DNA from: a virus
Reading direction: 5' to 3' (one strand)
DNA: 64,000 nucleotides
Virus record (IMG/VR): IMGVR_UViG_3300039183_000005
Location: 1-64,000 of that record
Shown here: one piece after another, positions 1-7,664 of the stretch
Layout: each line of letters starts with the position of its first letter
How positions within the stretch are numbered: the first letter of the stretch is position 1
Notes under the pieces: generated by a model
The model's input: the letters and a program-made list of their open reading frames with translations, nothing else
The model's database searches: none
What the model was told of the DNA's origin: nothing
Position numbers and translations under genes: made by a program

Positions 1-171
1 AAGGCTTTTGATTTGATTAATAAAGCCGGTGTTTTTAAAAAGGAAAAGATATTGGGGTTTGGTGATGATTGGTTATGTCTAGCTAGTGTGGATAGGATGG
101 TTGAGCTTGGCGAATTACGTGAATTATACGATGATTGTGTACAACATGACCGTGTTTTTACTAGAAGGTGA
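1..171 (+). CDS. C-terminal end of an unknown gene (partial)
   Basis: An open frame enters from the left edge and gives the last 56 residues before TGA at 169-171. The peptide (KAFDLINKAGVFKKEK...) has no motif I recognise. It lies upstream of the promoter/hairpin element at 275-306, so it probably ends the preceding transcription unit. The function cannot be judged from this fragment. Confidence 0.6.
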   Translation, partial: KAFDLINKAGVFKKEKILGFGDDWLCLASVDRMVELGELRELYDDCVQHDRVFTRR

Positions 172-274
172 TTTAAATAAATGAATCAGAAAACAAAATA
201 CAAAATTGGTAATTGATTATCGGACTTGTTAATTTTGAATAAATTATATTTATTTGGGATTTTGGAGTTGGTTG

Positions 275-306
275 AACGTATAATAAGATAGCAGCGTACC
301 GCTGCT
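275..306 (+). promoter_or_regulatory. Promoter-like AACGTATAAT followed by 5' hairpin (element A)
   Basis: A -10 box TATAAT at 279-284 sits in AACGTATAATAAGATA. It is followed at once by a 7-bp stem (AGCAGCG 290-296 / CGCTGCT 300-306). The same arrangement recurs at 37478 and 40671 with different stem sequences that still pair. The transcript would begin at or just before the hairpin, and a ribosome site (GGGAG, 310-314) follows. I see no clear -35 box. Confidence 0.55.
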
Positions 307-322
307 CTCGGGAGCTTCGCAC

Positions 323-421
323 ATGGGACATGTTATTACTGTTGTATTAATATCTATAGTATTTCTTTGGATATCAGTTATGGCATGGGCTATTTATAGG
401 ACACATAATCCGAAGGAGTAA
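323..421 (+). CDS. Small single-span membrane peptide (32 aa)
   Basis: ATG at 323 is preceded by GGGAG at 310-314. The 32-residue product is a short hydrophobic segment (VITVVLISIVFLWISVM...) followed by a charged tail ending NPKE, typical of a one-helix membrane peptide. It is the first frame after hairpin element A. Its stop (419-421) overlaps the AAGGAG ribosome site of the next gene, which suggests translational coupling. It could be a leader peptide rather than a functional protein. Function unknown. Confidence 0.45.
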   Translation: MGHVITVVLISIVFLWISVMAWAIYRTHNPKE

Positions 422-427
422 TTTGGA

Positions 428-604
428 ATGACTCAAACAACAAAATGCATAAGATGTGGCAAAGAGGCTAAGTTTTGGACCGGACATGTACGGAAACGTA
501 ATGGCGATGTAGTATTGGCGGGATGGTGTTCAGAACGATGTAAGAAATCGTGGATAGGATTATGTGGACCTTTTAAGAAAAAATATGGTGAAGAATCGGC
601 ATAA
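428..604 (+). CDS. Small zinc-ribbon-like protein (58 aa)
   Basis: Starts at ATG 428, ten bases after AAGGAG. The 58 residues contain CIRCGKEAKFWTGH near the N-terminus and WCSERCKKSW in the middle. This is a CxxC...CxxxC arrangement that suggests a treble-clef or MYM-like zinc site. Several such miniature zinc proteins occur in this genome. Role unknown. Confidence 0.6.
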   Translation: MTQTTKCIRCGKEAKFWTGHVRKRNGDVVLAGWCSERCKKSWIGLCGPFKKKYGEESA

Positions 605-616
605 AGGGATTTTGAA

Positions 617-811
617 ATGCCAACTAGTAAATTTGATTTACATGTTAATCATTGGATTTTAAATTGCTTCAGACAGATAGTTAGTAAAAAGCAATATCAA
701 GAAATTTTGGACCGACATGGTTCGTGGGTATTTCGTAACGGAAGGCGCGCCAACATTAAGGGGAAACGGATAGGGCCTGGACGATATGAGATATGGTTGG
801 AGGATAATTAA
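617..811 (+). CDS. Hypothetical protein, 64 aa
   Basis: ATG 617 follows an AAAGGGA ribosome site. The product is basic, with an aromatic central helix (NHWILNCFRQIV) and a Gly/Arg-rich C-terminal half (RRANIKGKRIGPGRYEIW). No known family recognised. Its last codons hold the GGAGG ribosome site of the next gene. Confidence 0.55.
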   Translation: MPTSKFDLHVNHWILNCFRQIVSKKQYQEILDRHGSWVFRNGRRANIKGKRIGPGRYEIWLEDN

Positions 812-812
812 T

Positions 813-1028
813 ATGATGAATTTTGAAACTTGTCCATATTGTTGTCATCGCCGTAAATTGTTGGTAGACCAATTTAAGCCAATGATATTATCGGGTGATA
901 ATGAATGGATGCAATGTGGCACATGTCTTAACACTTTTAAATTACCGGATTGCGATGAAATTAGGGAAATAGCCAGACAACAAAGGAAAAACAGATATGA
1001 TCAGAGAAGTGGTAATACAAAGAGATAA
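813..1028 (+). CDS. Small zinc-ribbon protein (72 aa)
   Basis: I place the start at the first ATG of the ATGATG pair (813) because GGAGG at 797-801 is correctly spaced; a longer frame from 786 would ignore it. CPYCCHRR near the N-terminus and CGTC about 30 residues later form a two-knuckle zinc ribbon, followed by a basic tail. Possibly nucleic-acid binding. Function unknown. Confidence 0.6.
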   Translation: MMNFETCPYCCHRRKLLVDQFKPMILSGDNEWMQCGTCLNTFKLPDCDEIREIARQQRKNRYDQRSGNTKR

Positions 1029-1170
1029 ACAAAGTGGATTATGCGGGGTTAATATTACTACAGAAAAATTTGAGGAAGTTTTAATTTATTTTGCCGATTC
1101 TAACGATGCTCAAGTTCTATCAGATTTATTACAAAGAGCTACTAATATGGTTGTATATGGAGTAAACTAA
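997..1170 (+). CDS. Hypothetical protein, 57 aa
   Basis: ATG 997 lies inside the end of the zinc-ribbon gene, with AGGAAA upstream. It runs to TAA at 1168-1170, which overlaps the next start as TAATG. The peptide has an alternating beta/alpha pattern and no recognisable motif. The tight overlaps on both sides support it as a real gene of the operon. Confidence 0.5.
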   Translation: MIREVVIQRDKQSGLCGVNITTEKFEEVLIYFADSNDAQVLSDLLQRATNMVVYGVN

Positions 1171-1583
1171 TGGGTGAATGTGGATGTATATCTTGTGGTA
1201 TGACATACAAGCTACCAGCACCAAATGGTTGGTATGTTTTCCAAATGAATCCTGGATGTGATTATTGTTGTGTTGGATCAACTATCCACATTAGTATGCC
1301 GGAAACTTCCAATTTATATTTCGGCGAAATCATCGATGACATACCATTGATGCCAACCATAGGGCAGAACAAAGAAGTTATCTCTGTGATTAAATGTGGT
1401 ATTCCTAAAGATCAGGCCGAACAAGCTGCTATTAAAGTAATGGTTGGTTCTGGAACAGAAGATAATAAAATAGATGAATATTTAGCTGAGATTTTAGGTG
1501 CAGATTTTTGGGATGAAGCAATGCAACAATCGCCAAGTGTTGTTGTCGCAACAAATATGGAGAATAAAGATGGATCAAGATAG
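1170..1583 (+). CDS. Hypothetical Cys-rich protein, 137 aa
   Basis: Starts in the TAATG overlap at 1170. The N-terminal 35 residues hold five cysteines plus a CC pair (GECGCISCGM, CDYCC), suggesting a metal site. The C-terminal half is acidic and helical. The end overlaps the AhpD-like gene by 14 bases. No family recognised. Confidence 0.55.
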   Translation: MGECGCISCGMTYKLPAPNGWYVFQMNPGCDYCCVGSTIHISMPETSNLYFGEIIDDIPLMPTIGQNKEVISVIKCGIPKDQAEQAAIKVMVGSGTEDNKIDEYLAEILGADFWDEAMQQSPSVVVATNMENKDGSR

Positions 1584-1875
1584 GTTTGATGCAAAAGTTG
1601 CTGCTATGGTTGATGGGTTTTTCGATTTATTTAATGATCTAATGAGCCCAGGTGCTTTGTCTAGTGTAGAAAAAGAATTAGTTGCTCTTGGTATTGCGAC
1701 TACGAAAAATTGTGATCCCTGCATAAATTTGCATATTGATAAATGTCTTGAACTGGGCGCAACTCCAGAAGAAATAATGGAAGCTGCTGGTGTTGGAATA
1801 GTTATGGCTGGTGGTCCAGCTTGTATAAATGTTAAAAAAATAGCCAACATACTAAAGAGAAAAATTAAATCATGA
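1570..1875 (+). CDS. AhpD/carboxymuconolactone-decarboxylase-like protein
   Basis: The 101-residue product is helical and carries the AhpD signature CDPCINLH (redox CxxC plus His), followed by an Ala/Gly-rich helix with EEIMEA. This matches the CMD/AhpD fold used for peroxide detoxification or disulfide chemistry. ATG 1570 is chosen because of GGAGA at 1559-1563; a GTG at 1498 would add a tail shared with the gene it overlaps. AhpD-like proteins are not common phage cargo. It could be a redox protein protecting phage functions; the substrate is unknown. Confidence 0.75.
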   Translation: MDQDRFDAKVAAMVDGFFDLFNDLMSPGALSSVEKELVALGIATTKNCDPCINLHIDKCLELGATPEEIMEAAGVGIVMAGGPACINVKKIANILKRKIKS

Positions 1876-1887
1876 TGGAGAAAATAT

Positions 1888-2538
1888 ATGTTGCGAATAA
1901 GTGATATACCGGTTATTTCTTTAGACCTTGAAACAGGTGGCCTTGTACCTGGTAAACATACTCCTCTTTCAATTGGTGCTGTCATGGTTCCAGGAAGTGG
2001 ACCATTGGATAAGGTCGACGGGTATAAGATTACGAAAGAAAATTCTTTTTACGTTCAGCTTGAATGGGATACTGTAGTTATTGATCCATCAGCTATGAGA
2101 ATTAATCGTTTGAATATTGTTGATCCTCCAGGCCCAGAAATGTATGGACAAGAAGTTGCTAGTCGTAGTTTGCCAGCGAAAGAAGGTGTACTGGAGTTTT
2201 TTAATTGGTTAGCATCAGCACAGACAACAAGTAGATATGTTCACGCACTTGGTATGAATGTGGGCTCATTTGATCTTCCGATGCTTAGGTCTATCTGGAA
2301 TGGGCCATGGCCCTTTCATTATCGATCAATCGATTTAAATAGTTTATTTTTTGCATTATCCCAAATACAAAATAAACCGTTTGATGCCATTAAACAAGAG
2401 ATTACGCAGATAGCTTGGGATAATAATGAATTTTCTCAGGAAATGGAACACTATGCGTTGGCCGATGCGTGGTTTAATGTTTATGCTTGGAAAGAGTGTT
2501 TGCGTAGGTTCGGAGATGGTTACGAAGAATTATTATAA
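1888..2538 (+). CDS. DnaQ-like 3'-5' exonuclease (DEDDh)
   Basis: The 216-residue protein carries the three exonuclease motifs of the DEDDh family. ExoI is SLDLETGG (residues ~10-18), ExoII is HALGMNVGSFDLPML (~120-135), and ExoIII is HYALADAW (~190-198) with the expected His and Asp. It would remove nucleotides from 3' ends, as a proofreading or nucleic-acid-processing enzyme. It has no polymerase domain. The stop codon is immediately followed by a closed stem-loop element. Confidence 0.85.
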   Translation: MLRISDIPVISLDLETGGLVPGKHTPLSIGAVMVPGSGPLDKVDGYKITKENSFYVQLEWDTVVIDPSAMRINRLNIVDPPGPEMYGQEVASRSLPAKEGVLEFFNWLASAQTTSRYVHALGMNVGSFDLPMLRSIWNGPWPFHYRSIDLNSLFFALSQIQNKPFDAIKQEITQIAWDNNEFSQEMEHYALADAWFNVYAWKECLRRFGDGYEELL

Positions 2539-2615
2539 TCGACGTTTCGGATTTAGTTCGCTGCAGTCTGAGAGCAACGTATCGGATGTTGGTATGCTAG
2601 CGTCGATTTTTATTT
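2537..2615 (+). ncRNA. Structured RNA or long-loop terminator (element D)
   Basis: An 8-bp closing stem (AATCGACG 2537-2544 / CGTCGATT 2601-2608) encloses about 56 bases and is followed by TTTTTATTT. The enclosed part contains GGATTTAGTTCGCTGC, with a counterpart at element E (47963-48050), and GTATCGGATG, which recurs in element B (near 37528). The 70-nt spacing resembles a tRNA acceptor stem, but no T-arm is present. It could be a small RNA with its own terminator, or only a terminator. Confidence 0.4.
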
Positions 2616-2695
2616 CAATAGAACGAAAATAATGGTTGTTGATTATCTTATTTTTATCGCTATGGCAATCAAGGCTTTGAGGGAATGGTAAAGTG

Positions 2696-2953
2696 ATGGA
2701 AGTAGATGGTTACATTCCAAGAACACTTACAACTGTTATTGTCTATAATAATGATGGTATCGAGAGAGGAGAAAGAATTTTTTCATCACTTCGACACGCC
2801 AGAGAATATGCACAACAAATTGTTAATCAGTTTGGCGACCAAGATAATTGGATATTTAATAGACCGGTTGAAAATAATTCGTTTTGGATAAATGAAAAAC
2901 TAAATATTGAAATTTCTATAAAATCGCATAGAGTTTTATGGCCAGAGGTATGA
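2696..2953 (+). CDS. Hypothetical protein, 85 aa
   Basis: ATG 2696 lies just after a GTG at 2693; GAGGGAA at 2679-2685 fits the ATG. The sequence alternates strands and helices (TTVIVYNN, HAREYAQQIVNQF) and looks like a small alpha/beta domain. No family recognised. It begins the cluster that follows element D. Confidence 0.55.
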   Translation: MEVDGYIPRTLTTVIVYNNDGIERGERIFSSLRHAREYAQQIVNQFGDQDNWIFNRPVENNSFWINEKLNIEISIKSHRVLWPEV

Positions 2954-2959
2954 ATTGTA

Positions 2960-3166
2960 ATGAATTATGATACTTGGTACAAAATCTGGTGTGATGACTG
3001 TCAGACGGTGAATTGGGTTTGTGATGGTGATATATCCGATATGACTCAGCTAGACATAGATGGGTTTGTTTGTCGTAAATGTAGGAAGCTACATATTTTC
3101 GATTTGGAATGGGCACCGTCTCTGGATGCAGAAAATTATGAAATTGGATTGGAGCAATCGCGATGA
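2960..3166 (+). CDS. Small zinc-ribbon protein (68 aa)
   Basis: Contains CDDC near residue 11 and CRKC near residue 38, a two-knuckle zinc ribbon separated by an acidic loop. The C-terminal half is acidic. The end overlaps the next gene by four bases (ATGA). Function unknown. Confidence 0.6.
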   Translation: MNYDTWYKIWCDDCQTVNWVCDGDISDMTQLDIDGFVCRKCRKLHIFDLEWAPSLDAENYEIGLEQSR

Positions 3167-3375
3167 GACGATTTTTGTTTAAACACTTCCGGGAGAATGA
3201 CAAGGGTTTTGCTTGCTGTTTGCGTATTGGGTCGTGGACATATGCTATATATTTTGGATATGGGCTTCCAGTGTGGTGGATTCCCAAGTTGATTGGTCGC
3301 GGCAATGCCCGGTGGGGATTTGGATTCGGATGGCTTCTTTTTTGTATCCGGTTTCAGATTTGTACATGGAGATAA
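3163..3375 (+). CDS. Small hydrophobic aromatic-rich protein (70 aa)
   Basis: Overlaps the previous stop as ATGA. The sequence is rich in Trp, Phe and Gly, with a hydrophobic stretch WGFGFGWLLFCIRF near the C-terminus. It may be membrane-associated. No family recognised. Confidence 0.5.
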   Translation: MRRFLFKHFRENDKGFACCLRIGSWTYAIYFGYGLPVWWIPKLIGRGNARWGFGFGWLLFCIRFQICTWR

Positions 3376-3378
3376 ATT

Positions 3379-3699
3379 ATGAGTATACCAGTTAAATTAC
3401 ATCATCCATTACAAGAATTATTGGCGCAATTATTATTTGGTATAGAATCTGTTCCACAACAGGAACAAAAACGAATGGTAAATTTTGCTTGCAAAAAAGC
3501 TGTTGAATGGCACGATAAAGAAATGAATAAAATATCTGATTTGGCCGCTAGGCGTATTGCACATTTTGTTTGGAATTATTCCATGTCAGAATCAGATGAA
3601 ACTATCAACGGTATGAATTGTGATGAATATGCAGAAAGTATGCAACGTATAATTGATGGAATTGGTCCATCATGGGTTTTGGAAGATATTTCTGAATAG
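3379..3699 (+). CDS. Hypothetical helical protein, 106 aa
   Basis: Starts three bases after the preceding stop. The product is predicted mostly helical, with an acidic C-terminus (SWVLEDISE). No motif recognised. It belongs to the same tight gene string as its neighbours. Confidence 0.55.
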   Translation: MSIPVKLHHPLQELLAQLLFGIESVPQQEQKRMVNFACKKAVEWHDKEMNKISDLAARRIAHFVWNYSMSESDETINGMNCDEYAESMQRIIDGIGPSWVLEDISE

Positions 3700-3717
3700 T
3701 CGGAGAAAGTGAGGATT

Positions 3718-3939
3718 ATGATGAAGATTGGTGATAAGGTGCGAATTGTTAAGTGTGATGCTTGTTCAAAGATAGTTGGTAAGATGGTTAGTGTCACTGA
3801 GGTTACAACTATTGATGGGTGTAAGGGCGTTAAAGTTAATTTTGGGCGAGGTAGACCGCAATTGGGTCGTCCGGATGTGTTTGGTATGGATGAGGTTTCT
3901 TCGATGGAGGATGAACCTAATGAAGATAGTTGCTCTTGA
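3718..3939 (+). CDS. Small SH3-like/KOW-type hypothetical protein
   Basis: The start is one of two consecutive ATGs (3718 or 3721). The opening MKIGDKVRIVKCDAC and the following short strands are typical of a small beta-barrel such as an SH3-like or KOW fold. The C-terminus is acidic. The end overlaps the ATPase gene by 20 bases and contains that gene's GGAGG. Function unknown. Confidence 0.5.
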   Translation: MMKIGDKVRIVKCDACSKIVGKMVSVTEVTTIDGCKGVKVNFGRGRPQLGRPDVFGMDEVSSMEDEPNEDSCS

Positions 3940-5110
3940 AGCAGAAAATGTTAAGTATCTTAAAGTAGTTCGGATAGAACCAGATGGTTCACTTGTGGTT
4001 GTCGGCGGAAATAATGCTCAGGGTAAAACATGTGTACTTGATTCTATCGAATATGCCCTAAATGGTGCAGGAGGTATTCCGTCACAACCCATTAGAGCTG
4101 GACAGAAAAAGGCACGTATCGTTCTTGATATGGGTGACATTGTGGTTACTCGTACATTTACATCCAAGGGAACGAATCTTACTGTTAAGAATAAAGATGG
4201 TTCAACGTTTGCTTCTCCGCAAGATATGCTCAATAAGTTGAAGGGAAAGTTGACTTTTGATCCATTAGAATTTTCAAGGATGGATGCTAAAAAGCAATCT
4301 GAAGTTCTTAAACAGTTGGTTGGATTGAATTTCGATAAAGTGAACGCTCAGTATAAAAAATTATTTGACGAAAGAACTATCATCAATCGTAAGGGTAAAG
4401 AGACCAAGGCCATATTAGATTCTATGACTAGGCATGAAAATGTACCAGGTAATGAGGTGTCTATTCAACAACTAGGAACTGATTATAATAAGGCAATAGA
4501 ACACAATCAACAAATTAAACAGGATGCCAACACATTGTCACAGGAAATGGCAGAACTTAAACAGTTGGAAAAACGTGTTGCCGAATTGAAGAAGAGCATC
4601 AAACAAAAACAAAAGGCTCTTAATGGAATTGAGAAAATAGATATAGAAGTTATTAGGAAGAAGATTGCTGAAGTAGAAGATACTAATCTGAAGGTTAGAG
4701 AAAATAAAGCATATGACTCCACAAATAAAAGTATCATTGAGCTACGGAAACAATCAAAATTTCTTAGTGATCAGATGGTCAAGATAGAAAATGACAAAGC
4801 TAAAATTTTGGCTAAGGCTAAATTCCCAATTGATGGTTTAGCTATTGATGACGATGGGGTTACTTTCGAAGGTGTTCCGCTTACACAGTGCTCTATGGCC
4901 CAAAAAATTAGGATATCTGTGGCGATAGGTTTGGCTATGAATCCAAAGTTACGAATTTTACTCATAAGAGAAGGATCATTATTGGATGAGAATAATTTGG
5001 CCATGGTAGCTAAGATGGCCGACGATGCTGATGCTCAAGTTTGGCTTGAAAGAGTTGGCAAGGGTGACGAATGTCAGGTTATAATAGAAGACGGTGAAAT
5101 TGTTGCGTAG
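3920..5110 (+). CDS. RecF/SbcC/SMC-like ATPase (AAA_23 type)
   Basis: The 396-residue protein has a Walker A GGNNAQGKT (residues ~33-41), a central coiled coil (~150-310) and a C-terminal ABC-like head with the signature-like CSMAQKIRISVA and the Walker B/D-loop region ILLIREGSLLDE. The Walker B acidic pair is R-E rather than D-E, a variant I associate with phage members. ATG 3920 follows GGAGG (3906-3910); the open frame extends upstream but without a ribosome site. It is probably an ATPase in recombination or DNA end processing, possibly partnering a nuclease outside the window. Confidence 0.75.
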   Translation: MKIVALEAENVKYLKVVRIEPDGSLVVVGGNNAQGKTCVLDSIEYALNGAGGIPSQPIRAGQKKARIVLDMGDIVVTRTFTSKGTNLTVKNKDGSTFASPQDMLNKLKGKLTFDPLEFSRMDAKKQSEVLKQLVGLNFDKVNAQYKKLFDERTIINRKGKETKAILDSMTRHENVPGNEVSIQQLGTDYNKAIEHNQQIKQDANTLSQEMAELKQLEKRVAELKKSIKQKQKALNGIEKIDIEVIRKKIAEVEDTNLKVRENKAYDSTNKSIIELRKQSKFLSDQMVKIENDKAKILAKAKFPIDGLAIDDDGVTFEGVPLTQCSMAQKIRISVAIGLAMNPKLRILLIREGSLLDENNLAMVAKMADDADAQVWLERVGKGDECQVIIEDGEIVA

Positions 5111-5168
5111 AATGTTATGTGAATAGTAATAAAATTATTATATATACGTGTTGTCATGAGGTATTTCT

Positions 5169-5987
5169 ATGAAACCTAATTGGTTGATTCAAACGAACAT
5201 GGAAGGCGTAGATACGGGTTCATTAATAGCCGAAGTTACATCACAAGGGATGTTTGTTTTACCAATAGAACATCGTTTAGGAAAACATATTGATTTTGAT
5301 TGTTATAGTAGACATGATTGTACTATTTGCTATGGCGACATTGATTTTGTGCGACAGGTCTATCATAGATCGCCATTTATTCCAGGGGCATGGTGTAATT
5401 TTGATAACATGAAATGTAGCACTTATTATGCGCATTTTGGTGGGCACTTACTTAATAATCAATATGTTATTATGCCTTTGGGCGACCTACAAAGACGATT
5501 GGATGAATTTATTTATTATCACACCCCTCTGTCTCCGTCGCCAAAAGCAGTATTTATTAGACCAGATAGTGGTGCCAAACCTTTTACTGGATATGTTGTT
5601 AAACCAGATGAAGAGTACAAAATCCAACAACTAATTGAAGATGTTGGCCCAGAAACTTTGGTAATTGTTGCTCCAGAGAAGCCAATAACAGCAGAGTGGC
5701 GTTTTGTCATCTGTGACAGAAAGGTTGTAACCGGATGTCAATATTTACCAACTGAATCTAAATGGATTGACCCAGAATCTTTTCGTCTGGCCTATAAAAT
5801 ATCCCAGAATTCTTGGCAACCAGACACATGCTATACGGTAGATATGGCAGAATCGGATGGCAGGATGCATTTATTAGAAATTAATAGTTTTAGCTGTGCT
5901 GGTTTTTATGATTGTGACATAGCCAAAATAGTTGAGCACGCAAGTAGAGCAGCGATAGCAGAATGGAATGAATATCATGTCTCGTAA
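5169..5987 (+). CDS. ATP-grasp domain protein
   Basis: The 272-residue protein ends in an ATP-grasp-like active site: EWRFVICDRKVVTG (~residues 177-190), then VDMAESDG and LLEINSFSCAGFYDCD (~225-255), which carries the metal-binding acid and Asn. This matches the uncharacterised ATP-grasp family found in many phages and bacteria, likely a carboxylate-amine ligase. The substrate cannot be predicted. The N-terminal 100 residues are variable. Confidence 0.7.
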   Translation: MKPNWLIQTNMEGVDTGSLIAEVTSQGMFVLPIEHRLGKHIDFDCYSRHDCTICYGDIDFVRQVYHRSPFIPGAWCNFDNMKCSTYYAHFGGHLLNNQYVIMPLGDLQRRLDEFIYYHTPLSPSPKAVFIRPDSGAKPFTGYVVKPDEEYKIQQLIEDVGPETLVIVAPEKPITAEWRFVICDRKVVTGCQYLPTESKWIDPESFRLAYKISQNSWQPDTCYTVDMAESDGRMHLLEINSFSCAGFYDCDIAKIVEHASRAAIAEWNEYHVS

Positions 5988-6204
5988 AATACAGACGCTT
6001 GATTTGGAATTTGACGAATGGGTTAACGAACTATTTCGCGATGGGAAGATTGATACTACAGATTTTTTACGTATGTTAAATCAGGGTCGTTTTGTGTGGG
6101 ATGCATGTCGCCGTAGATGTGCTGATTTATGTAAACAGCATGGTCTTATAGGTATATCATTGGCTATAGTAAAAAATGAAGATGGTGAGATAATTAATGG
6201 ATAA
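5968..6204 (+). CDS. Hypothetical protein, 75-78 aa
   Basis: Overlaps the end of the ATP-grasp gene. Either ATG 5968 or ATG 5977 could be used. The product is charged and helical, with a Cys/Arg-rich centre (DACRRRCADLCKQHG). The end overlaps the homing endonuclease start by eight bases. No family recognised. Confidence 0.5.
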   Translation: MNIMSRKIQTLDLEFDEWVNELFRDGKIDTTDFLRMLNQGRFVWDACRRRCADLCKQHGLIGISLAIVKNEDGEIING

Positions 6205-6718
6205 CGAGGAGTGGAGAGATATTTTTGGATGGGAAGGTTTTTATCAAATATCCAATTTTGGCCGCTTGAAAAGCTTAAAAAGACCATTTGTTCCTAAAGA
6301 CCGTGTTCTGAAGGCATGTGTTGATGTGTATGGATATTCATTTGCTTGTTTATTCAAGAACCAAAAAAGATTAGCTTGTCCAAAAATACATAGATTAGTC
6401 TTGGAGGCTTTTGTAGGTCAAAAGCCAGAAGGAACCGAATGCCGCCATATAGATGGAAATAAATCTAACAATAGGCTTGAGAATCTTGAATGGGCTACTC
6501 ATGCAATTAATGAATTAGATAAATATAAACATGGTACAATTATGTATGGGTCAAAAAATGGATATGCTAAATTGATTGAAAAAGATGTTCGCAAAATTAG
6601 AAAATTGTGGAGTACTGGTAAATATACTCAGTGTGAATTGGCCGATAAGTTTGGTGTTCGTCAATTTTGTATCTGGTCTATAATACACAGGAAATCGTGG
6701 AAACATGTAGATGGGTGA
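6197..6718 (+). CDS. NUMOD4-HNH homing endonuclease
   Basis: The first 30 residues match NUMOD4 (EEWRDIFGWEGFYQISNFG). The centre is an HNH nuclease: IHRLVLEAFVG, then CRHIDGNKSNNRLENLEWAT. The last 60 residues form a helix-turn-helix DNA reader (DVRKIRKLWSTG...CELADKFGV). This is a free-standing homing endonuclease that would cut an allele lacking it. It is 173 residues and looks intact, inserted between small unknown genes. Confidence 0.88.
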   Translation: MDNEEWRDIFGWEGFYQISNFGRLKSLKRPFVPKDRVLKACVDVYGYSFACLFKNQKRLACPKIHRLVLEAFVGQKPEGTECRHIDGNKSNNRLENLEWATHAINELDKYKHGTIMYGSKNGYAKLIEKDVRKIRKLWSTGKYTQCELADKFGVRQFCIWSIIHRKSWKHVDG

Positions 6719-6723
6719 TACAT

Positions 6724-7203
6724 ATGCAAGAAGTTGAATATAAATATGATTTGTATCTTAGTGGAAAAATGCGTGGATGTCCACAGTTGAATTATCCTAT
6801 TTTCAATGCTATTGCTAGACGTTTAAGACAATTAGGTTATTCAGTTTTTAATCCAGCAGAATACGAAGGTGGGTTGACAAGCGGTGTTGACCGGAATGCT
6901 TTTGCCATATTTATAGCCAGAGATTTGCATACGATTATTAATGAATGTCGTGGTATTATATTTATCCCGGAATGGGAAGATTCTTTGGGTGCTAATGTTG
7001 AGGCGTTTGTGGCATTTGTTTGTAATAAAGGGGCTATGATAATTAATAATTTGAGTTTAACAGCGTCAGAAAATACGGAACTAGAAGCCAATTTCGATAT
7101 TGTGTCTATTAATCTTGCTAATTATCGACTACCATACGGCGAAGGGAAGATTCGTCGATTTGATCCACATAAATGTGATCTTCATTCTTTTGAACAAGAA
7201 TAA
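6724..7203 (+). CDS. DUF4406 (nucleoside deoxyribosyltransferase-like) protein
   Basis: ATG 6724 follows GGGTGA. The 159-residue protein opens with YDLYLSGKMRGCPQLNYP and contains RDLHTIINECRGIIFIPEW, features of DUF4406, a Rossmann-like relative of nucleoside 2-deoxyribosyltransferases. A second DUF4406 protein lies at 46235. It likely acts on nucleosides or nucleotides; the reaction is not established. Its end overlaps the convergent HNH gene by 22 bases. Confidence 0.7.
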   Translation: MQEVEYKYDLYLSGKMRGCPQLNYPIFNAIARRLRQLGYSVFNPAEYEGGLTSGVDRNAFAIFIARDLHTIINECRGIIFIPEWEDSLGANVEAFVAFVCNKGAMIINNLSLTASENTELEANFDIVSINLANYRLPYGEGKIRRFDPHKCDLHSFEQE

Positions 7204-7664
7204 TCAGTGGCTAAATTTTCCCATTTATCAATTGAATTATCAGCCCTGTGATGACAATCTTTACAAAGATATAATAATAAAAATGGTCTAGAATGATCTG
7301 GATGGTGAGCTTCAATGTGGTTTTCAGACCCACATATTTCGCACTCAGTTAATGGAATTAGTTTCCCAGTTTTTATAGCCTGACGCACAAGATAGCGGGC
7401 ATAAACCTTTTCTGGATATTTTTCTTTATCTCGGCGAGTTTGAGCTGCGTTGATCGTTGTTGGTTCACATCTTCTAGATTCATTAGTTATTGCCGATGCG
7501 CACTTCCTGGAACAAGCATGTTGTTTTCCAAGTTTTTCTGTCTGGTGTATGCGTTTTATTTCCTTTTCAAATTTTTTGCCACACCACGCACATTGTATTA
7601 TTTTGCTATTTTTCAATTTATTTCTGTTTTCATTTCGTCTACACAGTCCGTCGCAAAACCCCAT
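7182..7664 (-). CDS. HNH-type zinc-binding endonuclease-like protein
   Basis: The product is up to 160 residues. It has an N-terminal zinc knuckle (CAWCGKKF, later CSRKC) and a C-terminal HNH-like site CEICGSENHIEAHHPDHSRP followed by CKDCHHRAD. This fits an HNH nuclease with structural zinc. The start is uncertain: the ATG at 7664 overlaps the upstream gene by 52 bases, and a TTG near 7617 would give a 4-base overlap. It is the last gene of the leftward operon and runs into the convergent DUF4406 gene. Confidence 0.7.
   Translation of the reverse strand: MGFCDGLCRRNENRNKLKNSKIIQCAWCGKKFEKEIKRIHQTEKLGKQHACSRKCASAITNESRRCEPTTINAAQTRRDKEKYPEKVYARYLVRQAIKTGKLIPLTECEICGSENHIEAHHPDHSRPFLLLYLCKDCHHRADNSIDKWENLATDYSCSKE

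Noticed and set aside
2537-2608. Possible tRNA, because of acceptor-like pairing at 70-nt spacing
   Set aside because: No T-arm with a TTC loop and no anticodon arm can be formed; kept only as a structured element.
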